DNA of 64,000 nt, taken from NCBI GenBank assembly GCA_032718475.1, contig JAUCBJ010008720.1:18504-82503 (forward strand). Direction: 5' to 3'. Position numbers and translations under genes: made by a program. The notes below the pieces were generated by a model. The model ran no database searches and was not told the DNA's origin. It saw nothing but the letters and a program-made list of their open reading frames with translations. The stretch is from Nemertoderma westbladi (Eukaryota > Xenacoelomorpha > Nemertodermatida > Nemertodermatidae). This document shows positions 23,006 to 33,720 of the stretch, piece by piece. How positions within the stretch are numbered: position 1 is the stretch's first letter; each line of letters begins with the position of its first letter.

Positions 23006-24000
23006 ATGCGACACAGAGATATGGAGGGGACCGTTATCCCGATGATATATCCAACACAAGGAAAGTCGACGGGCCCGATGGGTGAACCGCACCCAACAGC
23101 AAGGGAGTCTGTATCCCAATCATCGAGCGCACTGGAAGTACAGGTGATGGGAATGGCAACACTCATCGACGCGCTGAAGACTAGGATCGAGCTACCGCCA
23201 GTGGAGCCTTTCAAATTCGATGGTAGTAAGCCAGAGGAATACCTGCAATTCCGGCGTATACTAACGAAGAACTTGATGCAGGCGGAGTGCCTTAAATACT
23301 TACAAGTCTACACAGGGGGGCCAGCATACGACATCATGAGGCAGTACCAAGGAGGATTGAAGGAGGATTCACGACTGCATGGCGAGCCCTGGACAGGGAA
23401 TTCGGGCATCCTGCGAAGATCATCCGACAAACCTTAAGGGGAATAACATCAGGCGGACTACAGGATAACCCTGTCAGCATTAAGACCTTCGCGAATAAAG
23501 TCAAAAAGGTGCTGATTGTGTTAAAGACCCTAGATGCACCTTACGAACTCAACGCATCGAATAACATCACTACAATAGTGCAGGTACTACTGATCTGGCT
23601 GAGGAACAAGTGGAGAAAGATCGCCTTCTCCACCCGGGAGAAGAAAGATGCGGAGCCAGGGCTAGAGGAGATGTCGAACTTCCTTAACTATGAGGCGGAA
23701 TTGTTTACAGACCCAGTCTACAGTGAGGACAGTTTGGAGAGGGCGCCGAAAGCTGAATATAACAGGCCTAAACCCGAACACCATGCGGCGAATGCACTAC
23801 CAAAATTAAGACAGTCACTACCGTATGCGGCAACACAGGAGACTTGTAGTCCACAGACAGCTGGGAGTAGAGCCACACTGTGTCAGGGACAGAGACAAAA
23901 CAACAACACGAACAAATATAATCCCAATACACCCAGTAGGCCGAGTCCAAATAACCAAAACACTAAACCAGTAGATATGAATCTATGCGCAATAGCGTGA
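23006..24000 (+). pseudogene. BEL-2 gag, DUF1759-like capsid region
   Basis: 23006-23437 includes a LIDALKTRIELPPVEPFKFD start, then SKPEEYLQFRRILTKN and ECLKYLQVYTGGPAYDIM, matching the DUF1759 pattern. A frameshift near 23350-23386 leads to the frame 23386-24000 with REFGHPAKIIRQTL, LIVLKTLDAPYELN and LRNKWRK, the usual second half. The TGA at 23998 ends it; the zinc-knuckle reading continues behind it. Confidence 0.75.
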
Positions 24001-24642
24001 AGGTCTATACAAGGAACGCTACAATCCAGGATACAAATGTCAATTGCATAGAGATGGAACCCATAAGACCATGGACTGTAAGCATTGGCAGGCGTTGATT
24101 AAACAAGATCGGGTAGCCTATGCTGGTATAAATGGACTATGTCATTGATGCATGGTAGGAGGACACAGATTCGAAGAGTGCAGAGAGACACCAAGAAAAC
24201 ACGACGAGGTAGATGGAAATAGAGGCCAAACGATGGCGACAAGCACCACGGGAGCGAAGAGAAGGGGAACGGTACTACTTGGGGTGGTACTGGTAGGATA
24301 ATAGGAGAGAGTGGGTGGTCTGTCACAACGTTAATGTTGGTCGACAGCAGAGCAGCGTTCACGCTAGCGGAAAGTTGGGTGGCCGAAGAGATAGGGTTGC
24401 AGACGAGGCCAAGCAAAATGGCGGTAACTACTATCTCGAGTAAGGACAAGTTCTTGAAGATGAGAACGGGACATTGCGAAATATCAGCGATAGCACCAAG
24501 GTGCGATTATGGGGCGACCATCGACCCCATCCAAATAATAGAATCAATTAATATAAACACCAGGAGGCCCACAAGGATCGAGGTTGAGCAATACCGGTTC
24601 CTGGACGATATCGATTTCTCCGTACCTCAACTGGACATCTAG
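24001..24642 (+). pseudogene. BEL-2 zinc knuckles and aspartic protease
   Basis: 24001-24190 codes Cys/His pairs (CQLHRDGTHKTMDC; then GLCH, a TGA stop at 24146-24148, CMVGGHRFEEC), a BEL-type CCHC region. A frame change follows. 24334-24642 codes the protease start LMLVDSRAAFTLAES, with DSR at the place of the DTG/DSG catalytic triplet, so the key Gly is lost. The strand order and the downstream IGLQTRPSKM resemble BEL proteases. Between here and the RT (24643-24997) the frame is broken again. Confidence 0.7.
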
Positions 24643-24997
24643 AAGGTATCTCTCATTGTCGGCATGGACTGCCCGATGGCCCACGAGAGACTACGGACCA
24701 TATTTGGAGGGGATAGAGAGCGAGATCCGATGGCGATTCTTACGCCATTCGGATGGACGCTCAGCGGCCCAATAAGACAAGAATTCCGTTTAGCGTGTCG
24801 GAATCCTCAGGGTGCATGTTCGCTGGAACAATGAAGGAAATGGGGGACGAAGGAGCAGAGGAGCAACTCAAGAAGCTGCTGCAGCAGGACTTCGAGGGAT
24901 TGAAGGAGACCGGGGTCGGGACCTCGGTGGAGGACAAGCAGGCGCTGGAGAGCGTGAAGAACTCGGTGAAGTGTGAAGGGGGCGGTGTACCATAGGG

Positions 24998-25760
24998 ATG
25001 GTATGGAAACAACCAATGTTACCGCTACCAGACAATAGAAGGATGGTCCTGACGAGGCTTCAAAAACTGAAGCAGACACTCAGATGGAGCCCCGAGAAGG
25101 ATGAATATATCCACAGGATGATTAAGAAATATGTGGACAAAGGGTGGGCCGTGGAGTTACCGGTGGATGAACCAAACACCGACAGGACCTACTATTTGCC
25201 ACTGCATGTGGCTTTGGACCCTAAAAAGGGTAAACTACGGATGATGGTCGACGCGTTGGCCAAGACTAACGGCAAGAGCTTGAATGACTACCTGCTGGAA
25301 GGCCCCAACATTTACAACTCAGGGATAGAGGTCCTGTTGAGATTCAGAAATGGAAGGCACGCCTTCACGTGCGACCTCGAAGGCATGTTCAACCAAGTCT
25401 GAGTTACAGAGGAAGACAGCGATAGTCAGCACTTCCTGTGGTACAACGGCGGCGAAGAACCATCAGAGATACCGATGTACAAGATGGTAGTGCAGAACAT
25501 GGGGGTCAAATCGTCCTCGTTCACAACGACTACGGCTATGAGAGACATGGTGGAGGATAAGGAAGGAGAATACAGTGGGAAGGCGATCGACATGATTCGA
25601 CGCGGATTCTATGTGGACGATGGGATGGGATCTGGAAACACGGTTGAAGAAATACTCGAGATAGGGCACGAAGTTTGCGATATCCTAAAAGGATCCGGGT
25701 TCAACCTTACAAAATTCCAGTCCAACTCCAAGGAATTCATGAAGGCCATATAGGATAAAC
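24998..25760 (+). pseudogene. BEL-2 reverse transcriptase
   Basis: 24998-25402 codes YIHRMIKKYVDKGWAVELP, YYLPLHVALDP, LRMMVDALAK (place of the usual VVFDAS), SLNDYLLEGPNIYNS and FTCDLEGMFNQV with the motif A Asp. A TGA at 25400 follows. The same frame continues to 25475-25753 with VVQNMGVKSSSF and GFYVDDGMGSG (catalytic Asp pair of motif C), then FNLTKFQSNS. A TAG at 25751 ends this part. Both sets of catalytic Asp residues are preserved, so decay is by stops rather than by active-site loss. Confidence 0.88.
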
Positions 25761-26640
25761 GACCAGAGACAACGATGGACAACCCCACAACGGCAAAGGG
25801 ACAGATTATGGCAGACAAGAGGGTGGAGTCACAGCAAAAGGCGCTAGGGATCGTGTGGAACTGGGAGATGGATGAGTTGGAGTATCAACTAGGTCAGGAG
25901 GGTGCCGAAATCCATACCAAATGAGGCTATGTATCGTACATAGCAAGGATATACGATCCCCTAGGCCTGACATCCCCGTTATTAGTCATGGGGAAGCAAA
26001 TTCTGAAGAAAGTGTATAAGTCAAAGGACGATTGGGATGTGGAGGTCCCGGAGGAAATAAGTAGACAGTGGAACCCCCATCTTGAGGAGATGGGGACATA
26101 CAGTATGCCACGCGTGTACTTCCCGGATGGAGACATGACGGATCTGAGTCTGGATATGTTTTCCGATGCATCCTTGGAAGCATACGGAGCGGAACTGTAT
26201 TTGGTACAGCGAAATGGGGCTCATAAGCCCAGGCTTGTGTTTAGTAAAGCGAAGTCGACGCCACCAGATTCAGCATCAGTGCCAAAACTCGAGCAAATGG
26301 CTGCGAGGTTAGGAGTAAGGGCGACAGCATACTTGATGGACACCATACCCAACATAGTGGAAACATACTACTGGACGGATTCCATGGTAGTGTTAGGGTG
26401 GCTACACAACGAGAAGACGTGATACCCTATATTTGTGGCGAACAGGATAAATGAGATAAGGGCAACGACCGATCTGGAAAAGTGGCACTACTGCCCAACC
26501 GACGACAATCCAGCAGATCTGTTATCGAGGGGTGTTGTACACCACACTTTCTCGAGAAAGCAGGATTTGTGGCAGCATGGGCCGCACTTTCTTTACGATA
26601 GGTCGACCTGGCCACCAATGAGGAAGGTAGACCCAGGTAC
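25761..26640 (+). pseudogene. BEL-2 RT thumb and RNase H
   Basis: The same frame as the RT continues through KALGIVWNWEMDELEY, a TGA at 25922, then YIARIYDPLGLTSPLLV (BEL signature before RNase H) and LDMFSDASLEAYGAELYL with the first RNase H Asp. YYWTDSMVVLGWL follows with another catalytic Asp. A TGA at 26420 interrupts the WLHNEKT..YPIFVANRI reading, which otherwise runs into HYCPTDDNPADLLSRG and HGPHFL. The frame is intact apart from the stops. Confidence 0.85.
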
Positions 26641-28281
26641 GGAGGAAGTAGCAGTAGAAGAGGAGGGAGAGGATTTTGAAGGGGAAGAGATATACAGCCA
26701 ATTGGCGAGGGAGATTAAGGAGGTGCCACAGAAACCGAGAGAACCATGCGACAACCCAACAGATAGGTTGCTCAGTTACAGCTCCACCTGGTACAAGACT
26801 AAGAAGTTGGTAGCATATTTGAGGGCCTACGGGGATTTCCTCAGGGGAGTTGGTAAGGATACCAAAACGAGACCCATTATCGATCTGGAAGGGGCGGCCA
26901 AAGCCGTGATACGATACGAGCAAAGGAAGGGGTACGCGGATGAAGTGAACAGAGTCAGCAAGCAACAGCACCTTCGTCAGGACAGCGAACTCAACCCACT
27001 GTCTCCGCAATTGAACGATGACGGGATCCTGGTGATGAATTCCAGAGTGGTAAACAACAATAGCCCAGTCATTCCACCAAAACCCATATTAATCCCCAAT
27101 AAGTCACCAATAGTCCACCAGATCATATGGGATTCCCATAAATCGATACTACATGGAGGAACCAATCAGACCCTGACAGAGATACGGAAGACGTTCTGGG
27201 TTATCCAACTCAGGAAGATGGTAAAGGCGGTAGTGGGGCAGTGCCAGACCTGCCGACGGACGAAGAAGGAGAGGGCCGTACAGGAGATGGCGCCATTACC
27301 GGCCAACAGAGTGAGGCGTGATGCCTCACTCTGTATGTGTAAATGGCGGGTCGTGATGACCCGCCATTTACACACTGCGGCGTGGAAATGTTCGGGCCGA
27401 TTAAGATAAAGGTGATGCGCCATACAGAGAAACGCTACGGCATTATCTTTGTCTGCAATAACACGAGGGCGGTGGGAATAGAACTTGCACAGGACGCTAC
27501 AGCGTCGGCATTTATTAATGCCTTAGAGAGGTTTGTAACCCGCAGAGGAGGGATGGTAGAGGTGTTATATTCAGATTATGGGACCAACTTCGTGGGCGCA
27601 GAAAACGAGTTGGCCGAGGCTCTCGACAACCTAGAGGGAGATGATGTCAGGGCGGCGATGAGGAAACATCTTATAAAGTGGGAGAGGAGAACGCCATACG
27701 CACCACATACATTAGGGTTTGTGGAGAGGCTCGTGGGAAGCTCCAAACGCCTGATGACCATACTGATGAACAACCATATTGTCACGGAAGATGTATTGAG
27801 AATGGTGTTAGCCAAGTGCCAGGGGATCATTAATAGCTGACCACTATATCCTGAGAACAACGACCCGGAATCACTGGACATCCTAACACCGGCTCATTTA
27901 CTCATGGAGAGGCCGGCGACGATTGACATGCGAAGTATAGATCCAGACGACATATATTCGCATCAAAGTTGGAAGGTCGCCAAGGCAATAAGCACGGAGT
28001 ATTGGACGAGATGGATACAAGAGTATCTTACAACACTACATAAGAGGAGCAAATGGAGGAATACTGGCAGAGAACTGAAGAAGGGTGACTTGATAATTGT
28101 CACAGAGGACACAATTATCAATAACCAGTGGAGGCTAGCCAGGGTAGTAGAAACCTACCCCGACGAGGATGAAAGGATTAGGTCAGTGGAAGTGAGGATT
28201 GGAGGAAAGATAGGGGCCAAAGATGGGAAGACCTACAGGAGGGAGGTAGGAAAGTGTTGCCTATTGGAAGGGTCGCCTTAA
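26641..28281 (+). pseudogene. BEL-2 integrase with DUF5641-like tail
   Basis: 26641-27335 leads to the HHCC region (IIWDSHKSILHGG...CQTCRRTKKER) and LPANRVRRDA. A small inverted insertion at 27318-27352 then shifts the frame. 27356-27840 holds GVEMFGPI (Glu at the place of the usual first catalytic Asp), VLYSDYGTNFVGAEN (second catalytic Asp) and HTLGFVERLVGSSK (catalytic Glu), then a TGA at 27838. 27841-28281 gives LTPAHLLMERPAT, SHQSWKVAKAI and LKKGDLIIV, the DUF5641-like C-terminus, ending with TAA. The altered first acidic residue and stops indicate a dead copy. Confidence 0.88.
27307..27374. repeat. two adjacent perfect hairpins with identical GTGAT loops
   Basis: Stem 1 is CAGAGTGAGGC (27307-27317) with GCCTCACTCTG (27323-27333). 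Stem 2 is 17 bp, 27336-27352 with 27358-27374. Both loops read GTGAT. The segment lies inside integrase and explains its frame change; it looks like an inverted copy of the surrounding 35 bases placed between the two halves. Confidence 0.9.
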
Positions 28282-29059
28282 AGTTTAGTTGTCCAATATA
28301 TTGGACTGAGGGGGTGGGAATGACGGCGAGACGCCCTTCCCACACATAAAATAAAGAAAATAAACAATCAAAATAATAAAATAAGTACTTAGTATTGTAG
28401 GTAGTAGATAGTAGTAGGGTACATAGTACCATAGAACCTATGGGCACTGAGGGCGCCATGTGAGGAATTGAGGGGTATGTACGCATACCATAGTATTAGG
28501 GTACATAGTGAGTACCATAGAACCTGTGGGCACTGAGGGCGCCACATGAGGAATTGAGGGGTACACAGTACCATAGAACTTGTGGGCACGTGGGTACAGC
28601 AGGATAGACTGTGTAGGCCGCACGAAACAGACTACTGTACCGCACAGCCCGTAGTGTAAGTATAGGCTATTGTTACAGAGCCAGAAAGCTGTTTGGTAGG
28701 AAGCTAGCGCAGTAATAAAATTATAGCTAGTCTTCTCTGTATACAAATAGAGGGGTTACTTAAGTAAGTAATCTGCTGACAGTTGTTTATAGCACAGTGA
28801 GGGGGGAATATAAATAATATCAAAGTTAGAAAAATAATAAATTATAGCAACTGGGGGGAGGGAATTCTAGAATCATAATTAAAGTAACGGACAGATTTTG
28901 TAAATTAGAGAAAATTGGCACTTTGGGGGTATATTTGCAAAAATATACCAAGAAAGTACAACCTAGGACGTAGGCCATTACTGAACGAAACTTATAACAT
29001 CCTGTTTAACGGCCCTCACTTAAATTGAGCCTTTGTAAGGCCCCACCAATTGGGTGAGC
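28282..29059 (+). other. BEL-2 spacer between pol and ORF3, with tandem units
   Basis: Non-coding. 28410-28600 holds about three copies of a 60-80-bp unit with 'accatagaacctatgggcac', 'tgagggcgcca' and 'tgaggaattgaggggta'. A spacer between pol and a third ORF is where a subgenomic splice acceptor would lie; a possible site was not singled out. Confidence 0.6.
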
Positions 29060-30103
29060 ATGGGAAAGTTTGTGATGGCGGAGAGGTTAGTAAGGAAGAG
29101 AAAGGCGGAGAAAACTGGGAAGGAGCTACTAGTGGACTTCACGCAGAGGCATCCGGAGGAGAAAATGAAAGGATACTACTAACCGAAGTATCCGAGGGAA
29201 CCATCGAGGAAGGAATGGAGGAGGTTTGTAGAGTCTGTGAGCAGGGGTGGGTACATGGTCCTAGATGACGAAGGGACTGTGGAGGATGACGAGGGTTCGA
29301 GAAGCGGGTCGGCGGGATCGGCTAGAACTATACTACTGCATTTGGCAGCGCCAAACGGAGATATCTTTCTATTCGACCTGGGGACCTACGGGAAGAAGAG
29401 CGGGCCAAAGTTGAACCGGTTGCCGAGGGCGGAGCAGGACCTTGTGAGACAGAAGACTACAGTTAAGGTGGGATCGGCGATCCGCGACAATGCGGACAGG
29501 ATGATTGGACTGGACACCCCCAAACTCCTGGACATGCAAGTAGTCTATATGGCTATGACGGGGCCAGAGGGGTTGGGATTGGTAGAGAACACGCGACATT
29601 GTGGAGCCGTGGCGATGGGCCAACTGATGGGGCTCATCTGCCACAAGCCGATGGACTGAGGGAAGTTCCGGGAGGAATACGGAGCAGAACTTGTGAACTC
29701 GCTGAAATGGGGAGCGAGACCAGGAAAGCAGGAGGTATATCAGTTCCGAAGGGGAGCGATAAAGATATATCAGAAGAGATATATCTTACAGGAGGATTGG
29801 GTAATGATAGGTTTATTAAACCTATTCATGGCCGTGGTTATCGGAAGAGAGCCGGCGGTGTTTCTACTATCAGGAGCACCTCTAAATTACAGGAGAGCCT
29901 TTAAGGTGGCCTTGGAGGATCTTGTAGACCACTAGGGGCTGAAGGGCGAGTCGGTATACTACGACAGCCGACACCTAGTGGACAGAGAGGTGGATACACC
30001 GTACAAGAGGTGGAAGAAGTTGGAAGCGGATAGAGTCGAGGAGAGGAGACTGGAGGAGGTCATGAGGAGAGAAAGGAAGGATCGGAGAGAGAAGCAGATA
30101 TAA
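29060..30103 (+). pseudogene. BEL-2 ORF3: DEDD-type 3'-5' exonuclease-like protein
   Basis: One frame from the ATG at 29060 (MGKFVMAERL) to 30103 with only three stops (TAA near 29180, TGA at 29657, TAG at 29933). GYMVLDDEGT (about 29258-29287) fits exonuclease motif I (hhhDxE). ILLHLAAPNGDIFLFDLGT fits the following beta strands of RNase D/WRN/EXD1-like exonucleases. TVKVGSAIRDNADRM fits motif II (..VG..IR.DAD.L), followed by LLDMQVVYMAM (usually D.Q.AY). A possible motif III is RYILQEDWVMIGLL, though its Tyr-Asp spacing is one residue longer than usual. The C-terminus is basic and charged. Such enzymes trim nucleic acid 3' ends; its role in the element is unknown. It is not an envelope gene: no signal peptide and no clear membrane anchor apart from one hydrophobic stretch, LLNLFMAVVIG. 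Distant homology only, judged by eye. Confidence 0.62.
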
Positions 30104-30799
30104 GGGGAGAGGAATACGAGTTTGAAGCCCAGAACCTGGATGAGCTGAGGTGGGGATCGGAGACCTTCGGACCTTCGGAGTTTCTAGGGGATGAACTGGG
30201 ATGGATGGAAGTCAAACCACTCGAAACAGTCGACATCGGGATTGCAAGCAATGCCCATACCAGGGGGCTCTGAGGGTGATTTTGGAAGGAAGAGACGGAG
30301 GGAGCTGGAGGGGTGGAAAGTCATGGGTGGAAACCAAGGTGGAAAGGGACATAGTGGATCTACCAGGTTACCGGGTTCGGGTCCACTCCCGGCGAGAGAG
30401 GAAGATGACGACGAGTTCGGGGTGATGCCGCCGATAGAGAGAATTGCGACCCCAGCGGGGGAAGAGGGGGAGGATGAGTTCGGCGCGATGCCGCCGATTG
30501 CGAGGATTGGCCACTCAGATACGGACTGGGTGGGCAGGAGGGTGGTGATGGCCAGCGGGGCGAGAGCCTTCTGGGGCAAACCCGGCAAGCGGGCCTGGGA
30601 GCACGGGGAGCCGGCGATGGATTTTGCGGCAAGTACGATCAGGTTGGGCGAGCAACTGGGAACGGCACCATGGGTAGTGTTTGGGGAGACGATGCCGACG
30701 GTGGAGGAAGTATGGAAGAAGAGTAAGACGGTATCAGCAAGGATGATGAGTCTCAAGGAGGATAAACCAGAGGGAAGGAAGCAGGCCCAGACAAGATGA
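30104..30799 (+). pseudogene. BEL-2 ORF3 tail or small acidic ORF
   Basis: After the TAA at 30103 a different frame is open first (EEYEFEAQNLDELRWG). The original frame then reopens at 30191-30799. It includes two copies of a motif (DEFGVMPPIERI and DEFGAMPPIARI) in an acidic setting, then GARAFWGKPGKRAWEHGE and a charged end. No known domain. Because the frame equals that of the exonuclease ORF, it may be the C-terminal part of the same ancestral protein. Confidence 0.45.
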
Positions 30800-31562
30800 C
30801 GATAGGGGCAAAGAACTCAGATGGTTCCCGAAGACGGAGGAGCGAACTAGAACTCAGGAACAGAGATGTGGGTGTGCCTGCAAGGCACCACATGTAGGAA
30901 AGAGTACAAACTCCTAAGTGCAAAAATAATCAAGTGCAATTAGTATGTACGTACGTAAATAATTAATTAAAACAATATATAATAAATGTGTTTACTATAG
31001 TCACACACAACCTTTTCCAACTAGCTACTGGGATTGGGGACCGATTGACTATGACAGAAGGACGATTCATAAGACGGATCCCATTTCTCAAGTGTGGCCA
31101 CACTAATGATAATGTGGGATCCTGACAGGAGGGCACGAAGAACGGAGTAAAATATCGGTTGAGTATAGGGGAATTGGGGGGAAGTACAGAGAGGATGCGT
31201 AGGGGTGAGAGGAAGTGAAAGGAGTGCAATTCAAGTGTGGGGAGCGAGCATTGATGGAGGATGAGTCCCAAAGGGACTGGTAAGAGAAGAAGGGACAAAG
31301 GTCCATGAGGAAAGTTTGAGAAAAAATAGTGTGGAGAGTGAGGACAATGATCTCAAACAGAGACACCAGATACCTTGGTGCAACATAGCTCGCGATTGCA
31401 CCAAGGATGGGTAGTAATAACAGACACAGAGGGAGCGGTGTAGAAAGCCGACCCCGAGAAGAAACTCCACCCCACATCCAAAATTAGATTGGATTCCAGC
31501 GGAATTGAAGCACACTTAAGGTTGATGCTATCTTCTCACCGGGAAAATAGCATGGGGGGGAG
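30800..31562 (+). other. BEL-2 3' untranslated region and polypurine tract
   Basis: Non-coding. The last 320 bases are conserved in the related element at 17500-17851. It ends in a G-rich purine run (GGGGGGGAG, 31554-31562) immediately before the TG of the 3' LTR, the normal plus-strand primer site. Confidence 0.8.
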
Positions 31563-32205
31563 TGTAAACGGATTCAATTCCCTACACCACCCACCGAAAA
31601 TGGGACTAGTGGCATTTTACCAATATAGTTGGCGATGCGAGATTACCAATAATAATCTCGCCTCATAATCAACTCGGGGGGGCGACACACGCCCTAAGCC
31701 ACAGAGAGAGGTGAGAGGTCAAACCACCTCAGAGGGACAACCCAGCTAGCGAGGCTAGCACCAGGGGATAACACCTACAGGGAGTGGCGAAGTGACAATT
31801 AGTATATAAGCCAATAGCGGGCAGGGAAGCACGTGGGAAGGACAGGAGGGCATCCATTGGGTACCAAAGGCCACAGTAGTGTAGAGCTCAAACCAATATG
31901 TATCAATCATATAGTTACTCTGATTACCGATTTACCGGTCAGTTGATTGATTATCACACAGTTGCGGACCGGCATAGTTTTGACCGTCATTTCATATGGT
32001 AATTTATATTACTATACTGTTGCTGTCATCATTCTGTATTACAATCTATATTGTCATTTCATATACGTTAATTAATAATTTTGTTATTAATACTGAGAAA
32101 CAAACTCTATTATTTTCCCCAACGGCCTTCGGCCAAAGATACTAGCCCAGCAGCCCAGCAGCCCAGCAGCCAAGTGACGCATACAACCTTACCCTGTCGG
32201 GATCT
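31563..32205 (+). repeat. BEL-2 3' LTR, last bases missing
   Basis: Matches the 5' LTR from TGTAAACGG to GTCGGGATCT. The final ~40 bases of the 5' LTR are absent; the sequence switches to the ATTT-repeat tail of LINE-E at 32206. Differences from the 5' LTR include a shorter G-run, an extra CAGCAGCC repeat near 32152 and replacement of a block around 32067. Confidence 0.88.
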
Positions 32206-32364
32206 ATTTATATTTATTTATTTATTTATTTATTTATTCCATACAATATATATATATATATCAATATAATTATTAATTACATACACGTCATCCATATTCT
32301 ACACTAGGGCCTAAAATATTAATTACTAAAAGGAATGCACAAAAATGGTATTATTAACAAATTA

Positions 32365-33712
32365 TCAGTATAACATTGAGGAATCTAACATCGATCTCAT
32401 TCTTGAACAGTGCTGTGTTCCCACGGCAACTGTTGATACTAGATTATTAGTGGTAGCATCAATCCTATTAAATAAATTGACTATGGATTTATGACGCAAA
32501 TGGATGAAACACGGCAAGCTGTGCACACCAAAAAACAGCGACATACTACCGCGTACTGGTAATGAAAATAGCAATCGAGCAGCACTGTTGTAAGCAACTT
32601 TGATACGATTATGAACAGAGTGCAAGTAATTATTGCGCGACCACAAGGCGTTGCAATATACCGGAGTTATAAACGACCTAAATAATTGTACCTTAACAGA
32701 CGTTGAGCAGGATTTAAATTTACGCATCAACATGTTACCTCGAGCATAGATGCCACGTGTGGCCTTCCTAATATCGAAGTCATCGTCTCTGGTGTCATGT
32801 ATCACGTGACCTAAATAAGTAAATTTAACTGCACGTTCAATCTGTATGCCATATAAGTACATGGGAGGAAACATACAAAATGAGTCCTTAGCTATAAAGT
32901 ACATAACCTTTGTTTTCTTCATATTGAAAATAATATTATGTAATTGTGAATATTTAAAACAATTATCAATCAGCCGTTGTAAGCCAATAGCAGAGTTCGA
33001 TATTAGGCAAATATCATCTGCGTACATTGTGATTGAGTCTAGTCCCATCTAACATACAGCCAACACTTGTATCAACTAAACTGAAACTAAGGTCATCCAT
33101 ATACACATTGAAAAGATATGGTGATAATATTCCACCTTGTTTTACGCCATTTATCACAGTAAAAGATATTGATTTCGTCACGCCCCATTTAACACAAAGC
33201 GTTTGGTTGCGGTACCAAAAAACAATTACTCTTATAATAAACAGGGGTATCTTTCTGTCAATCAATTTGCGCAATAAAATATCATGGTCTATCCGATCAA
33301 AAGCCTTGCTCGAATCTAGAAAACAGACATATACACTAGAAGAGTTGTGCAAATAAAAATCAATAATTTCCTTTAGTGTATATACACATAAATCAGTACC
33401 ACTGCGGCGTTTAAATGAGAATTGATAGTCACTAGTAATTAAATAGGATTCAATACGAGAAAATATCACATACTCAAAATACCTTACTTAGTAAAGTCGC
33501 AATCGCAACTGGTCTATAATTGGATTTATCACATAGAGGACCATGTTTATCTTTAATAATGGGAATTATAACGCTATGTATTATACTTTCAGGTATGTAC
33601 CCATGAACGTTCATAGAACTTAACAGTATCGATAAAAAAGTATTGAGCCGAATGCTATTGCTGTACACAAAATGCTCAGCAGCAATACCATCTGGTCCAA
33701 CCGCATTTCCTA
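32365..33712 (-). pseudogene. LINE-E reverse transcriptase
   Basis: Three pieces in different frames: 33712-33474 (GNAVGPDG, then IIPIIKDKHGPLCDKSNYRP and IATLLSKVFE), 33469-33014 (SFKRRSGTDLCVYTLKEIID; VCFLDSSKAFDRIDHDILL with the motif A Asp; INGVKQGGILSPYLFN) and 33048-32365 (MYADDICLIS with the motif C Asp pair; FTYLGHVIHD; C-terminal region). Frame changes fall near 33474 and 33045. The catalytic Asp residues are kept, but the gene is broken. Confidence 0.87.
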
Positions 33713-33720
33713 ATTTTAAA

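Larger units (their letters stand above)
19399..32205 (+). mobile_element. BEL-2: BEL/Pao LTR retrotransposon with an extra 3' ORF
   Basis: Flanked by recognisable LTRs (19399-20047 and 31563-32205) starting TGTAAGCGG and TGTAAACGG. A G-rich polypurine tract ends at 31562. The internal order is gag with coiled coil, Asn-rich segment, DUF1759-like part, zinc knuckles, protease, RT with FYVDD, RNase H, integrase, DUF5641-like tail, then a long third ORF (29060-30103, with a tail to 30799). Stops and frameshifts occur in every region. The 3' LTR end is lost at the junction with the LINE-E tail. The two LTRs differ by many substitutions and indels, so the insertion is not recent. Confidence 0.93.

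Noticed and set aside
29050-30103. BEL-2 ORF3 as an envelope gene
   Set aside because: No signal peptide, no ectodomain Cys pattern, no clear transmembrane anchor; exonuclease-like motifs fit better.
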